DNA of 64,000 nucleotides from Flammeovirgaceae bacterium 311 (GCA_000597885.1 CP004371.1:3984501-4048500), one strand, 5' to 3'; counted from the first letter of the stretch, positions 28,990-38,369 are shown. The notes: a model not told the origin generated them from the letters alone. Numbers and translations are program-made.

Positions 28990-29751
28990 TTATGAAATTT
29001 TATGCTCTTTGTGAGGCAGAATACTTTTAGCTGCCAGCCACAAAAACCTGCTGTTTCCAATCAGATATCGTTTCCACAGGCGCTTAGGCTCCAGGTAAAA
29101 GCGGTAAGCCCACTCCAGTGATAAATCTCTTGCCCATTTTGGCAGCCTTTTTTCCAGGCCTGCATAGGTAAGGAAAGCCTGCCCCAGCCCCAGCATACAC
29201 CCCTGAATTTGCCCTTTGTGTTCATGCATCCATTTTTCCTGTTTAGGACATCCCAGTGATACAAAAACAAGATTAGCACCGGAGGCATTGATCATTTCTA
29301 CCACTTCTTTGTCTTCTTCGGGCGTTAAGGGTCTAAAAGGAGGAGAGTATGCTCCTGCTATCGTTAAGGAAGGAAACTCATGCCCGGCTTTTTGCTGAAT
29401 GGTTTCCAGCACCTCGTCTGTTGAACCATAGAAAAAAACAGACAGATCTCTTTTTTCTGCTTCCTTAAGAATGTCTGGTAACAAGTCCATGCCACAGGCC
29501 CGTTCCTGCTTGTTTTTGTACTGCAGGTTCATTAAAACAGAAAGAGGTTTGCCATCTGGGGTTACAATGTCTGCCTCATTCACCACCTGGCTGAAGGCAG
29601 GTGTCTGGTAGGCATCCATCAGCATATGTACATTGGCAAAGCATACGTAAGACGACTTCCTTGCATCTGCCAGCAGAATAATATTATGGAGATACTGACG
29701 GTAAGTAGCAGCTGTAATCCAGGTATTGAATAGTTTAATTTTGGGGAGCAT
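28990..29751 (-). CDS. WecG/TagA/CpsF family glycosyltransferase (GT26)
   Basis: A 253-residue GT26 enzyme, a family that adds the second sugar to undecaprenyl-linked primers. Motifs: FANVHMLMDAYQ, VTPDGKPLSVL, GCPKQEKWM and the C-terminal PKWARDLSLEWAYRF...EPKRLWKRYL. The basic hydrophobic C-terminus docks on the membrane. It follows the initiating transferase by 29 nt, which suits the second step of the repeat-unit pathway. Confidence 0.94.
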   Translation of the reverse strand: MLPKIKLFNTWITAATYRQYLHNIILLADARKSSYVCFANVHMLMDAYQTPAFSQVVNEADIVTPDGKPLSVLMNLQYKNKQERACGMDLLPDILKEAEKRDLSVFFYGSTDEVLETIQQKAGHEFPSLTIAGAYSPPFRPLTPEEDKEVVEMINASGANLVFVSLGCPKQEKWMHEHKGQIQGCMLGLGQAFLTYAGLEKRLPKWARDLSLEWAYRFYLEPKRLWKRYLIGNSRFLWLAAKSILPHKEHKIS

Positions 29752-29780
29752 AAGCAGTAGTAATACTGGCGAAATAATAT

Positions 29781-31199
29781 CTAATAAGCCTCTTCCTCTC
29801 CCTTCACCATGTTAACTACTGTTTTACCAATAATTTTCAGGTCCAGGCTAAGGCTCCAGTTTTCAATATATTGTAAATCATGCTCTACGCGCTTCTTCAT
29901 CAAGATGGTTTCTTTTGTTTCACCGCGGTAGCCGCTTACCTGGGCAAAACCAGTGATGCCGGGAGTTACCCAGTGTCTCTGGCTGTACTCTTTTATATCT
30001 TTAGGATATTCCTGTAAATGAACCAGCAGGTTAGGTCGTGGACCTACTACAGACATATCGCCTATCAGCACATTATAGAATTGTGGCAGCTCATCCAGGC
30101 TGGTTCTACGCAAAAAAGCACCTACTTTGGTAATGCGGTTGTCATTTTTGGTAGCCTGCTTTTGCTGATCGCTATCTACCTTCATGGTGCGGAACTTATA
30201 GCACCAGAAGAGCTTGTTGTTTTTGCCAGGGCGTAACTGTTTGAACAAGATTGGGCCCGGAGAACTTAATTTAATTGCCAGGGCGATAACAGGAAAAACA
30301 CTAATAAAAAGGACCAGCAGAACAAGTGCAGAAAATACTACATCAAAAGCTCTTTTGATCTGGTGATTTTCAAATAGCTGCAAGGGTATTCTTCTTGAAG
30401 CGATGATTGGTATCCTGCTGTCGTTGTACAGCAGTGTGTCTACTCGTCTGCTAAAATCTATGCCTTCAATCTGAGGTACAATTCCCAGAAATATAAAATG
30501 CTCGTCGGCAAACTGCATCAGATCAGTAAAGTATTTCTTCTGCTGATCCAGGGCGTAGTAGATCTCGTTGATATTATTTTCAAGACAGTATTGTTTAACT
30601 CCTTCCAGGCTGCCCAGGTGAAAGGGTACATCTTCCAGCCGGGTAGGAATTTCATTGTCGAAAAAGCCAAGGTATTGAACAGGCAGTGATGTAGTGGTAA
30701 GAAAATACCTGCTTAATTCTTTACCTCTGGGAGTGTTACCAACGATAATGACATTTTTACGATTAGGCGACATATGGCGAAGCACCTTATAAATGCGGTG
30801 CATAAACATACGTGCTACTACAATAGCACCTATGGTAGCCAGGCACAGCACCGACAGTATTCCAAGCGGAAGCATGCTCTCGTTTCGTAACCCCATGGAG
30901 AGCAATACCAGAATAAAATAAATTATGCCGGATAGTCCTGACCGGATTATTATTTTTTTGATTCTGTCAATATTTTCCACCTGATAAGTGCCGGTCATCA
31001 AGCTGGCCAGGGTCCAGCATAGGGCTAAGTTTACACTTACCAGCAAATAATCCTGTACATCAATACCTATGTCTGGCCAGTAGACTTTTATCTGATCAAG
31101 CAGAAAAAGAATAATTCCAAAATCAACGGCAGACAAAGCCATTGGAATCAAGGTGGTATACTGGTGCTTTCTTAACAACTGATAATCAGGAGAGAGCAT
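29781..31199 (-). CDS. Initiating sugar-phosphate transferase (WbaP/WcaJ-like)
   Basis: A 472-residue polyprenyl-phosphate hexose-1-phosphate transferase that loads the first sugar onto undecaprenyl phosphate. Four N-terminal membrane segments (about 15-130) and a Rossmann-like middle domain (NVIIVGNTPRGKEL) precede the catalytic domain with its re-entrant helix: KRAFDVVFSALVLL, SPGPILFKQLRPGK, FRTMKVD, RRTSLDELPQFYNVL, DMSVVGPRP, TPGITGFAQVSGYRG. It is the first gene of the minus-strand polysaccharide run, as expected for the pathway starter. Confidence 0.95.
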   Translation of the reverse strand: MLSPDYQLLRKHQYTTLIPMALSAVDFGIILFLLDQIKVYWPDIGIDVQDYLLVSVNLALCWTLASLMTGTYQVENIDRIKKIIIRSGLSGIIYFILVLLSMGLRNESMLPLGILSVLCLATIGAIVVARMFMHRIYKVLRHMSPNRKNVIIVGNTPRGKELSRYFLTTTSLPVQYLGFFDNEIPTRLEDVPFHLGSLEGVKQYCLENNINEIYYALDQQKKYFTDLMQFADEHFIFLGIVPQIEGIDFSRRVDTLLYNDSRIPIIASRRIPLQLFENHQIKRAFDVVFSALVLLVLFISVFPVIALAIKLSSPGPILFKQLRPGKNNKLFWCYKFRTMKVDSDQQKQATKNDNRITKVGAFLRRTSLDELPQFYNVLIGDMSVVGPRPNLLVHLQEYPKDIKEYSQRHWVTPGITGFAQVSGYRGETKETILMKKRVEHDLQYIENWSLSLDLKIIGKTVVNMVKGEEEAY

Positions 31200-31872
31200 A
31201 CTTTATATAATTAGTAAAGTACAAAAATGCAATTTCAGGAATAACATTACATCAAGATTTGGGCTTCTGCGGGGAAGTAAATCTGATGCAATATAACAAT
31301 GTGCTTTATTTATTTGCATTTATTTAGGAAAAAAAGTTAAAAAAAAGTTATTCTTTATTCTTCTGATCAACATTAAAGTCTTGTTAAGCGGGTTAGAAGT
31401 TTAGATTATGGTCCTTTTATTACGCAGAATATTTAGAGTGAAGCAAATTTAGAGCTAACGCTATGGCTATACGCTGGTCATGGGGGAGGGCTTATCGTAA
31501 GTGTCGAAGCATGAGTATCAATAAAAATTGAAAACGGCATAACCGAAAATGAGCTAACGGTGAATGTATAAGCTCTAACGGGGTAACTATATCGTAGCTG
31601 CTGCACAGCACACTCATAACTTGTTCTGTTAAAAAGAGATATCGCAATTTTCAATCAACTGCAAATAGTCTGCACCTGCTCACTAAAATTGTGCAAGTGT
31701 GCGGGAATGATAATTATATGGAGGAGGATTGTGCAGAACGGGCGCGAAGGCTTTAGAGAAAAGTACGAGGGTTAATATAATTTTTTAAATCTTAACAATA
31801 TTTAACCTTACCTTATATACTTAATTAAGAGCCTTTTGTACCTTAGTGAACTTCACTAAAGCACTGCAACCC
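31200..31872. other. Divergent regulatory region, no gene seen
   Basis: This AT-rich gap separates the polysaccharide operon (minus) from the beta-barrel receptor (plus), so it must hold both promoters. Loosely repeated words such as AGCTAACG (near 31450 and 31550) and AGCTCTAACGGGG (near 31570) are present without forming a clear array. I found no perfect promoter match and no RNA structure I could defend. Confidence 0.4.
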
Positions 31873-34380
31873 ATGAAGCATTTTTTCGCCCTTCTGTTAA
31901 GTCTGTTTTTTTGCACCTATACCACATATGCTCAGTTCCCGGGTGGGGGTGCTGCTGTGAAGGGCACCATTAGCGGACGCCTGCTGGACACCCAGACTGC
32001 TGCGCCTATTCCTTATGCCACTGTTATTCTGCTGATGGCGCAGAGCCCTCCTAAGCAGGAAGGGCCTGCAGCAGACACAACAGCTGTCAGTCCCTGGAAG
32101 CAGGTGAACGGTGCCCTTACCGGTGAGGATGGCAGCTTTAAGCTGAAGGATGTAAACTCCGGCGACTATAAGCTGGAAATCTCTTTCCTGGGCTATGAAA
32201 AACAAGCATTGGAGTTTAGCACAAGTGGTGCAAAGCCCGATCATGACCTGGGCACCATAAAATTGAATGTTTCTGACAAAGTGCTGGATGGCGTAACCGT
32301 AACAGGCCAGCAGGAGCTGATCGAAAATCACGTAGATAAGGTGGTTTTTAATGTGGAAAACGATCCTTCGCTCTCGGGAGGGGATGCCACCGATGTGCTG
32401 CGTAAAACGCCTATGATGTCGGTAGACATGGAGGGTAATATTTCCCTGCGTGGCAACAGCAACGTGCGCCTGCTCATCAACGGCAAACCATCCACGCTCT
32501 TTAGCGGCAGCGTTGCCGAGGCACTGCGCAGCATACCTGCCGATGAGATCAAAAAGGTAGAGGTGATTACCGTTCCCACCGCCAAATACGATGGCGAAGG
32601 CACCGGCGGCATTGTAAACATTATTACCAAAGGTAAGGGCATGGAGGGTTTCAAGGGAGATGTCAATCTAAACGCCGGCCTTAGGTCTGTGGGCGGAGGC
32701 GGCAGCTTGAACCTGGGCAGGGGCCGCTTTGGCCTTAATGGCAACTTACACGGCAACTATGGATTTGATCGCAAAAGCGGAAATGATCTGTACCGGGAAA
32801 CCTACGGCGATAATCCGCAGCGCCTGCTGCAAAACGGAGAGGGCCGTAGTTCATTTGATTTTCTGTCGGGCAGGCTGGGAGCCTTCTATGATTTTAATGC
32901 CTACAACAGCCTGAACACCTCGGTGAGCCTGCGTGGATTTTCCAATAATAACATCTCGCAAACCCTTAGCCAGCGGTTTAGCGGTGACCAGCTACAGCCT
33001 TTTGAAGAAATTACGCGCAACAGCCTGATGGAATCCACCAACCGCTCCTTCGACTGGACTACCGATTACCGGCGTACTTTTGAAGGCAGTGAGCGGGAGA
33101 TTGCACTGGCATTCCAGATGTCGGGTAACCTGGCCAACACCCTGAACCGCTTTACAGAGGAGGGTGACCGCTCGCTGGCCAACAATAATACCAATGATGG
33201 CAATAACCTGGAGTACACCTACCAGCTGGACTATACCGAACCTTTTGGCAAGTGGGGAAAGCTCGAAACGGGTGGTAAGGCCCTGCTGCGGCGGCTTACC
33301 AGCGAATTTACCGCCTTTGTGGGTCCTGGTATAGGGCAGGAGCAGGAAATTGATCCCAGGCAGTCCGACAGGTTTGAGTACGATCAGGACGTGCTTAGTG
33401 CCTACTCCTCCCTCAACTCCAAGCTAAGCAAAAAGTGGGGGCTTATTACCGGCCTGCGCTATGAATACACCCGTATTGGCTTTGAGTTCAGGGATAACCC
33501 GCTCAATGCCAGCAATGATTACAGCAGCTTTTTGCCCAGTGCCATTGCCAGCTACAACCTTAGCCAGACGAGCAGCCTGAAGGGATCCTATACACGCCGC
33601 ATTCAGCGTCCCAGCCTTTACTTACTCAACCCATACATTCGCCAGTCTTCAACGCTTTTCATTTTTCAGGGTAATCCAAAGCTGGCACCCGAGATCACCG
33701 ATCAGCTGGAGCTTTCCTTCAATACCATGATCAAGGAAAACGTGGTGAACGTGTCAGTTTTTTACCGCAGTACCCAGGACATGATAGAGTCGTACAGCAG
33801 GCTGGAGCAATTTGAGAACGATACCGTTACCTTAAGTACCTTCCTGAACGTTGGCAGTAACCAGTCTTTAGGGGCCAATGCGTTTACGAATATCAAGCTT
33901 GCCAAATGGGCCAGCATGTTTGTGAACGGAAATGTGAGTACCTACAATGTATCCAGTGCTGCATTAGACCGGAGCAGAAGCGGCGTGGCATTCAATGGCA
34001 ATACTGGTTTCAATTTTAAGTTTGAAAAAGGCTGGAAGGCCAATACCTTTTTCTTTTACCACAGTCCGCGGCCAACGCTCCAGGGCCGCGACCCCCGGTA
34101 TATGTTTGTGAATATGGGTATTTCAAAGGACATCCTGAAGGAGAAGGGCTCTATTGGCCTCTCGGTAGCCAACCCCTTCAGGGATTTTATGGAATTCAGG
34201 TCAGAAATAAGCAGTGATGACTTCTACCAGAGCGCTGCCTACCGCTATCAGCAGCGCGATATTCGGCTAAACTTCCGCTACAGCTTTGGCGATATGAAGT
34301 TCCGCCAGCGCAACCGCAGCTCCAAGATCTCCAACGATGATTTAAAAAGCGGCAGCAGCCAGGGCGGTGATGGCAATTAA
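31873..34380 (+). CDS. Outer-membrane beta-barrel receptor (TonB-dependent-like)
   Basis: Predicted TonB-dependent receptor of the outer-membrane beta-barrel (OMP_b-brl_3) type, about 835 residues. Start is ATG 31873 because it opens a good signal peptide (KHFFALLLSLFFCTYTTYAQ); a GTG nine codons earlier is in frame. A carboxypeptidase-D regulatory-like domain (GTISGRLLDTQTAAPIPYATV) is followed by a plug (DVLRKTPMMSVDMEGNISLRG, NVRLLINGKPS, EVITVPTAKYDGEGTGGIVNI) and a C-terminal barrel ending in RYSFGDMKF then a charged Ser-rich tail. There is no SusD-like partner next to it. Substrate unknown. Confidence 0.88.
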   Translation: MKHFFALLLSLFFCTYTTYAQFPGGGAAVKGTISGRLLDTQTAAPIPYATVILLMAQSPPKQEGPAADTTAVSPWKQVNGALTGEDGSFKLKDVNSGDYKLEISFLGYEKQALEFSTSGAKPDHDLGTIKLNVSDKVLDGVTVTGQQELIENHVDKVVFNVENDPSLSGGDATDVLRKTPMMSVDMEGNISLRGNSNVRLLINGKPSTLFSGSVAEALRSIPADEIKKVEVITVPTAKYDGEGTGGIVNIITKGKGMEGFKGDVNLNAGLRSVGGGGSLNLGRGRFGLNGNLHGNYGFDRKSGNDLYRETYGDNPQRLLQNGEGRSSFDFLSGRLGAFYDFNAYNSLNTSVSLRGFSNNNISQTLSQRFSGDQLQPFEEITRNSLMESTNRSFDWTTDYRRTFEGSEREIALAFQMSGNLANTLNRFTEEGDRSLANNNTNDGNNLEYTYQLDYTEPFGKWGKLETGGKALLRRLTSEFTAFVGPGIGQEQEIDPRQSDRFEYDQDVLSAYSSLNSKLSKKWGLITGLRYEYTRIGFEFRDNPLNASNDYSSFLPSAIASYNLSQTSSLKGSYTRRIQRPSLYLLNPYIRQSSTLFIFQGNPKLAPEITDQLELSFNTMIKENVVNVSVFYRSTQDMIESYSRLEQFENDTVTLSTFLNVGSNQSLGANAFTNIKLAKWASMFVNGNVSTYNVSSAALDRSRSGVAFNGNTGFNFKFEKGWKANTFFFYHSPRPTLQGRDPRYMFVNMGISKDILKEKGSIGLSVANPFRDFMEFRSEISSDDFYQSAAYRYQQRDIRLNFRYSFGDMKFRQRNRSSKISNDDLKSGSSQGGDGN

Positions 34381-34439
34381 TAATCCCTGCTTTTGCCTTA
34401 GGCTCCCCGATCCTACGTTTTCCAACAGGAGGGGGCATA

Positions 34440-34675
34440 AGGTATATTGACTAAAAGAGCTGTTCTGCTCATGCCCACGGAATGAGCAATTGCCTTAACG
34501 TTGGTTTCATCGGCATCCATATGTGTTAAAATATAGGTTTACAGGACTTTCAGTGAATGCTTCTCCCGATTAGAAAGAGGCGAATTTTCATCCTCAACAC
34601 TGATGAGTCCTTCGTTTTTTGTCAGAAAGTATTCCATTAGTTGCCTTCGAAGATAGGGCTTAGAATAGAAGGCAT
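34440..34675 (-). pseudogene. Relic of a receiver/AraC-type regulator
   Basis: Reading the minus strand gives, in one frame interrupted by a TAA, FYSKPYLRRQLMEYF (like the KP-end of a receiver domain), then TYILTHMDADETNVKAIAHS and VGMSRTAL, close to the first helix-turn-helix of AraC-type regulators in hybrid two-component proteins. No full gene surrounds it. I read it as a decayed 3' fragment; the short match keeps confidence modest. Confidence 0.4.
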
Positions 34676-34685
34676 ATAGCCTATT

Positions 34686-34932
34686 GCCTTCAGTGCTTTA
34701 CCTTACCGGGCAGAAGACATGGACCCGGTCCTGACCAAAAAGCAGCAGCACCCCACAGACCTGAAGAAGCAGAATGCCGTAAGCCTGCATGTGGACCTGA
34801 AGCAGCTTGGCGTAGGAGGGGATAACAGCTGGAGCGCTTTGCCCTACGACCAATTACCGGCTCCTCGACGATCAGTACACCTACTCCTACATCATCCGGT
34901 ATGTCAATGATATAAAGCTTACAAAAAAATAG
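34686..34932 (+). pseudogene. Frameshifted remnant of a beta-galactosidase (GH2) C-terminus
   Basis: The translation HPTDLKKQNAVSLHVDLKQL then GVGGDNSWSALPYDQ matches the conserved end of LacZ-type GH2 domain 5 (GxGGDxSWG motif). The frame then shifts by +1 near 34853 and continues YRLLDDQYTYSYIIRYVND to a TAG at 34930-34932. The rest of the about 1000-residue enzyme is missing. This is a dead fragment left by a deletion, beside another relic and at the end of the receptor gene. Confidence 0.72.
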
Positions 34933-35026
34933 CGCTTTTCAGGATCTAGCAATGTGGATGTGCTTTTGTTCTTTAATCAGGCGCTATGCAAAATCAGTAG
35001 TGTAAGGTTCATACGTTCACTGCTGC

Positions 35027-35788
35027 TTAGGAAGCGTTTTCCAGCCAATGCTTAAAAAGGCGGCTCTTTTCCTGGCTCATCACAATTGTCTCGCTGCCAG
35101 CCGGGTTAAGCACGATGCGAAACCGGGACTTATCATAGGCCTCCATTTCTGCGATCGCATCTATGTGGGCCATGTATTTTCGGTTTATCCTGAAGAAGAG
35201 CGCGGGATCCACTAATGCCTCCAGCTCCTCCAGGCTTTGGGTGATGGGGAACTTTGCGCCCTGTCTGGTTACCAGAAACACATACTCATCGCGATAAAAG
35301 TAAGAGATCTGTTCCTGTTTTACATTCAGCAGCTTATTACCCTTTTTGACCAAAAAACGCCTTTTATACTGCGCATTATTAAGCGCTGACTGCTGCAGCA
35401 TATTTGCCAGTTTTTCAAGAGTGATCTGCCTGATCAGCCGGTGCCGGAACTTCTGTACAGCCTGGGCAAATTTTTCCTCGCTTACAGGCTTTAACAGGTA
35501 ATCAACGCTGTTAAAATCAAAAGCCTTTAGCACATACTCATCATAAGCGGTAATGAAGATCACATCAGCCTCCACCTGAACATGCTGCAAAATGTCAAAA
35601 CTTTTCCCGTCTGTCAGCTCAATATCCATTAGAACCAGATCGGGCTGGACATTGGTCTTAAACCAGGAAATTGCTCCTGAAACACTCGGTATAACCCCCA
35701 CTACTGTTGCCTCCGGGAGGTACTGATGCAGTAATCGCCGGAGATTTTTTACAGCAGCTGTTTCATCTTCAATGATTAGAATCTTCAT
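35027..35788 (-). CDS. LytTR-family response regulator
   Basis: A 253-residue response regulator: receiver domain 1 to about 120 with acidic pocket EDE (7-9), phosphoacceptor D55 in LVLMDIE and KPVSEEKF, then a LytTR DNA-binding domain about 145-250 (FLVKKGNKLLNVKQEQISYF, FFRINRKYMAHIDAI). It is phosphorylated by the kinase encoded just before it, with which it overlaps by 20 nt. Targets are unknown; the EreA/ChaN-like gene in the same operon is a possible one by position. Confidence 0.95.
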   Translation of the reverse strand: MKILIIEDETAAVKNLRRLLHQYLPEATVVGVIPSVSGAISWFKTNVQPDLVLMDIELTDGKSFDILQHVQVEADVIFITAYDEYVLKAFDFNSVDYLLKPVSEEKFAQAVQKFRHRLIRQITLEKLANMLQQSALNNAQYKRRFLVKKGNKLLNVKQEQISYFYRDEYVFLVTRQGAKFPITQSLEELEALVDPALFFRINRKYMAHIDAIAEMEAYDKSRFRIVLNPAGSETIVMSQEKSRLFKHWLENAS

Positions 35789-36842
35789 ACGCTATCATGT
35801 GTAAGAGCGGAATCCTCACCCGGAATAAGTCAGGGGTATCTTCCACAACCAAAAGCTCGCTGCCCAGTAAGCCATAGCGCTCCCTGAGATTTTGAAGGCC
35901 TACCCCTAAAGAATGCTTTGCCTCTCTGGCGGCGCCCCTGCTGTTTTCCACCAGCAGGTGATCGCCCTCTTTTCTGATTCGGATACGCATAGGCGTATCT
36001 TCAGAGAGTACATTGTGTTTGAATATATTTTCGATCAGGGTGGGCAGGGTTAAGCTTATAAGGTAGAAACCTTCTACAGCGGCAGGATTTGCAGTGCTGT
36101 AGGTAAAGAATTTCCCAAATCTTGAAGAAAATAGCTGCAGGTAAGCTTCGGTAACGGCAAGCTCCTCTGGGGCAGGCACAAGCTCGTTGTTTCGGTGCTG
36201 TAAAGTATAGCGCAGAATATCGCTTAACTGCTCCAGGAACAGAGCTGCATCTTTTGGGGATTCATATATAAGTGATTGCAGCGTGTTCAGGCTGTTAAAT
36301 ATAAAGTGCGGGTTGATCTGGCTTTTCAGGGCATTGAAGTTGGCAAGAGCCGCTTCTTTTTTGGATTGCTCGCTTTCTACCGCCGATTGTTTCCAGTGCA
36401 AGATCAGGAAACTGCCCAGTAATATGCTCAGGGTAAGTATTGACAGGATCAATCCTATTCCCAGTGTCATGGCAACATGCACCGGGGTAATAGGATCATT
36501 GGCGCCCATAAACTGGTTTTCGTACTGTTTTACCACTAAGTAAATCCCTAAAAAAACAAGCATACCACTGGTCAGGCTTAACAGTACCTGCTGCAGTATT
36601 CGCTTTACCACTGGTTTTGCATGAACAGCATGCATTTTATGATGAATCCATTCAAAAAGCAGCCAGAGTAGGAGCAGCGAAACAGATAGCCAGATAAAAC
36701 CAAAGGGGCTTAACCCTATAGGCTCCCGGAACATACTGGTTAGCACCAACAGGATCAACATGAAAGAACCGGCACCGAGGGCAAAAATCCATTTCAGCCA
36801 TCGCCATGTGTTGCGGACTTCTCTATTTGCCTGCTTCTCCAT
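35769..36842 (-). CDS. LytS/YehU-type sensor histidine kinase
   Basis: A 357-residue membrane histidine kinase of the His_kinase (LytS) type. Four hydrophobic segments (about 17-36, 45-63, 81-104, 121-148) form the sensor without a separate extracytoplasmic domain. Then NPHFIFNSLNTLQSL carries the phosphoacceptor His179, followed by a HATPase domain with an N-box (PTLIENIFKHNV) and G-box (GVGLQNLRERYG). It overlaps the response regulator gene by 20 nt and follows the secreted protein gene by 15 nt, forming a three-gene operon. Confidence 0.94.
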   Translation of the reverse strand: MEKQANREVRNTWRWLKWIFALGAGSFMLILLVLTSMFREPIGLSPFGFIWLSVSLLLLWLLFEWIHHKMHAVHAKPVVKRILQQVLLSLTSGMLVFLGIYLVVKQYENQFMGANDPITPVHVAMTLGIGLILSILTLSILLGSFLILHWKQSAVESEQSKKEAALANFNALKSQINPHFIFNSLNTLQSLIYESPKDAALFLEQLSDILRYTLQHRNNELVPAPEELAVTEAYLQLFSSRFGKFFTYSTANPAAVEGFYLISLTLPTLIENIFKHNVLSEDTPMRIRIRKEGDHLLVENSRGAAREAKHSLGVGLQNLRERYGLLGSELLVVEDTPDLFRVRIPLLHMIAYEDSNH

Positions 36843-36857
36843 CTAAATCAGTTAGCG

Positions 36858-38108
36858 CTAGAGGTTTGTACTTGCAGATACTTCCGGTATCAGCAGAATA
36901 GCATCGTATCCCCAGATTATTTTTCTAAGCTGCTGGTTAATATTCTTTATCCGGCCGTTATATATCATTTCACGTGCAGGTTCCAGATCTATCAGCTGCC
37001 ACTCTTTTTTATCCATCAGGCTGTAAAGCGGGCTAATCCCAAGTTCCTTCAGGGCTTCCTTACCGCTGTAGGGGCTTTTCTGAGTGCTTACATCGTTTAT
37101 CAGCCTCCAGTTGTTTACGGTTCCCCCATTTCCTGCTATCAAAATATGCAGAGATGTCATACCATTCGATGCTGCCAGCTCCGAAGCCAGGTTTCCGATG
37201 TCGTAAAACCCCAGAAATGACTGGCCTCTGTACATATGTGTTGCCCCAAACTTAAATACTGCCCTGGGTATCGCATTGCCCGCAGCCTGTGCCTGCCTGT
37301 AATGCTTCATCAAATTATCCTTCATCAGCTGGATACGTACCAGGTTAGAAGTATAACCAGAGGTGCCAAACAGCTGGTAGATCTCCTGGCTGCGCTCCAG
37401 GTTGTTGATGATCGAAACAGCCTCCGGCTTACTCTTAACTGCAGTCCGCAGGATTTCGAAATCTTCCGCAGTAAGGGTTTGCATGCTTAATTTAGAAAAA
37501 TCTTTGGTTTCCAGCGCATCTTTCATTTCGGCATCAGTCCGGCGTACATACTGTTCCAGCACAAGCCTGGATTCTTTTCCCCATTTCTGTTTAGCCAGGT
37601 GATGGAGGTATGCCCCTGGCGACATGATAAATTCCTGATCAATGCCCCACACTGTATTCTCTGCATAGCGGGTAGTTTGTAAAATTTCCTTCAGCATCTG
37701 AGCCTCCTCCTGCATGGGGTAGAATGCAAAGGCCATGGGGTGCTGCCTGAAGAAGCTTACCAGGGAATGCTGATCTTTACCGGCCACCATAGGGGTGAGC
37801 AGCTTGATGGAAGAAGGCCCGGTTTCCGATACAAAATACCGGAAGCCTGCCGGGTGTAGCATTTTGAAAACAGCAGCAGTAAGCTGAGGCGGTTGGGCCA
37901 AACCATGGTCTTCTCCTATCAAAATAAATTGAGCGTCTGCTGCCTCTTTTTTGAGCCACTGGGCACCTTCTCCTTCTAAAGTGCCATTGCTTAAAGAAAC
38001 TTTGTAACGGTGCTGCTTAAGCAGCTCAATCAGAAGGCTGTCCTGGGCAAAGCAATGTAGACAACCCGGCAAACATGCTAGTAGTAATAGTAATATTTTT
38101 TTCATCAT
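36858..38108 (-). CDS. Secreted EreA/ChaN-like protein
   Basis: A 416-residue exported protein (signal peptide to about residue 21, ending CFAQ). The core resembles the erythromycin-esterase/ChaN/TIKI superfamily: FILIGEDHG (E66, D67, H68) on an early strand, RYFVSETGPSSI on the next, and KFGATHMYRG later. These match the spaced His/Glu layout of that fold, but similarity is remote, and no claim of drug inactivation is made. It is first in an operon with a LytS kinase and LytTR regulator. Function unknown. Confidence 0.6.
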   Translation of the reverse strand: MMKKILLLLLACLPGCLHCFAQDSLLIELLKQHRYKVSLSNGTLEGEGAQWLKKEAADAQFILIGEDHGLAQPPQLTAAVFKMLHPAGFRYFVSETGPSSIKLLTPMVAGKDQHSLVSFFRQHPMAFAFYPMQEEAQMLKEILQTTRYAENTVWGIDQEFIMSPGAYLHHLAKQKWGKESRLVLEQYVRRTDAEMKDALETKDFSKLSMQTLTAEDFEILRTAVKSKPEAVSIINNLERSQEIYQLFGTSGYTSNLVRIQLMKDNLMKHYRQAQAAGNAIPRAVFKFGATHMYRGQSFLGFYDIGNLASELAASNGMTSLHILIAGNGGTVNNWRLINDVSTQKSPYSGKEALKELGISPLYSLMDKKEWQLIDLEPAREMIYNGRIKNINQQLRKIIWGYDAILLIPEVSASTNL

Positions 38109-38297
38109 CAGGCAGTTGTTTTACCTGAAGGTAGCCAAGCCGGGGCTACAGATGCGGAATATCCTGCTGAACCAGGAAAATCAGTATCCGGAGGCTGTAA
38201 ATTGATCCATGAAGGAGATGGGCTGAGGTAGAGCTATCCCCTCGCTGGCCAAAAGATTTTTTAGGAAGATAATAGCAGCTAGCCCCATAAAAATAAA

Positions 38298-38323
38298 AAG
38301 GAGCATAGCCTTGGCTGCTCCTT
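38298..38323 (-). terminator. Hairpin with T-run on the minus strand
   Basis: AAGGAGCA (38298-38305) pairs with TGCTCCTT (38316-38323), with inner GCC/GGC pairing. Read on the minus strand it is followed by TTTTTATTTTTATG. No minus-strand gene ends here today, so it may be left over from a lost gene or block antisense transcription. Confidence 0.45.
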
Positions 38324-38348
38324 GATGTTTACATTACTGCATAATATT

Positions 38349-38366
38349 TATACCCGAAAGGGTATA
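38349..38366. promoter_or_regulatory. Perfect palindromic operator before the HipB-like gene
   Basis: TATACCC-GAAA-GGGTATA, two perfect 7-bp arms with a 4-nt centre, ending 3 nt before the ATG at 38370. Its place over the ribosome-binding region and its form fit an autoregulatory site of the HTH protein encoded right after it. Confidence 0.75.
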
Positions 38367-38369
38367 GAT

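Noticed and set aside
32328-32756. A Pro/Leu/Ser-rich minus-strand frame of 142 residues
   Set aside because: It is the antisense of the receptor plug domain, which is well supported on the plus strand.
36858-38108. Macrolide (erythromycin) esterase
   Set aside because: Only the general fold-level motifs are shared; the protein is secreted and sits in a two-component operon, so a resistance function is not supported.
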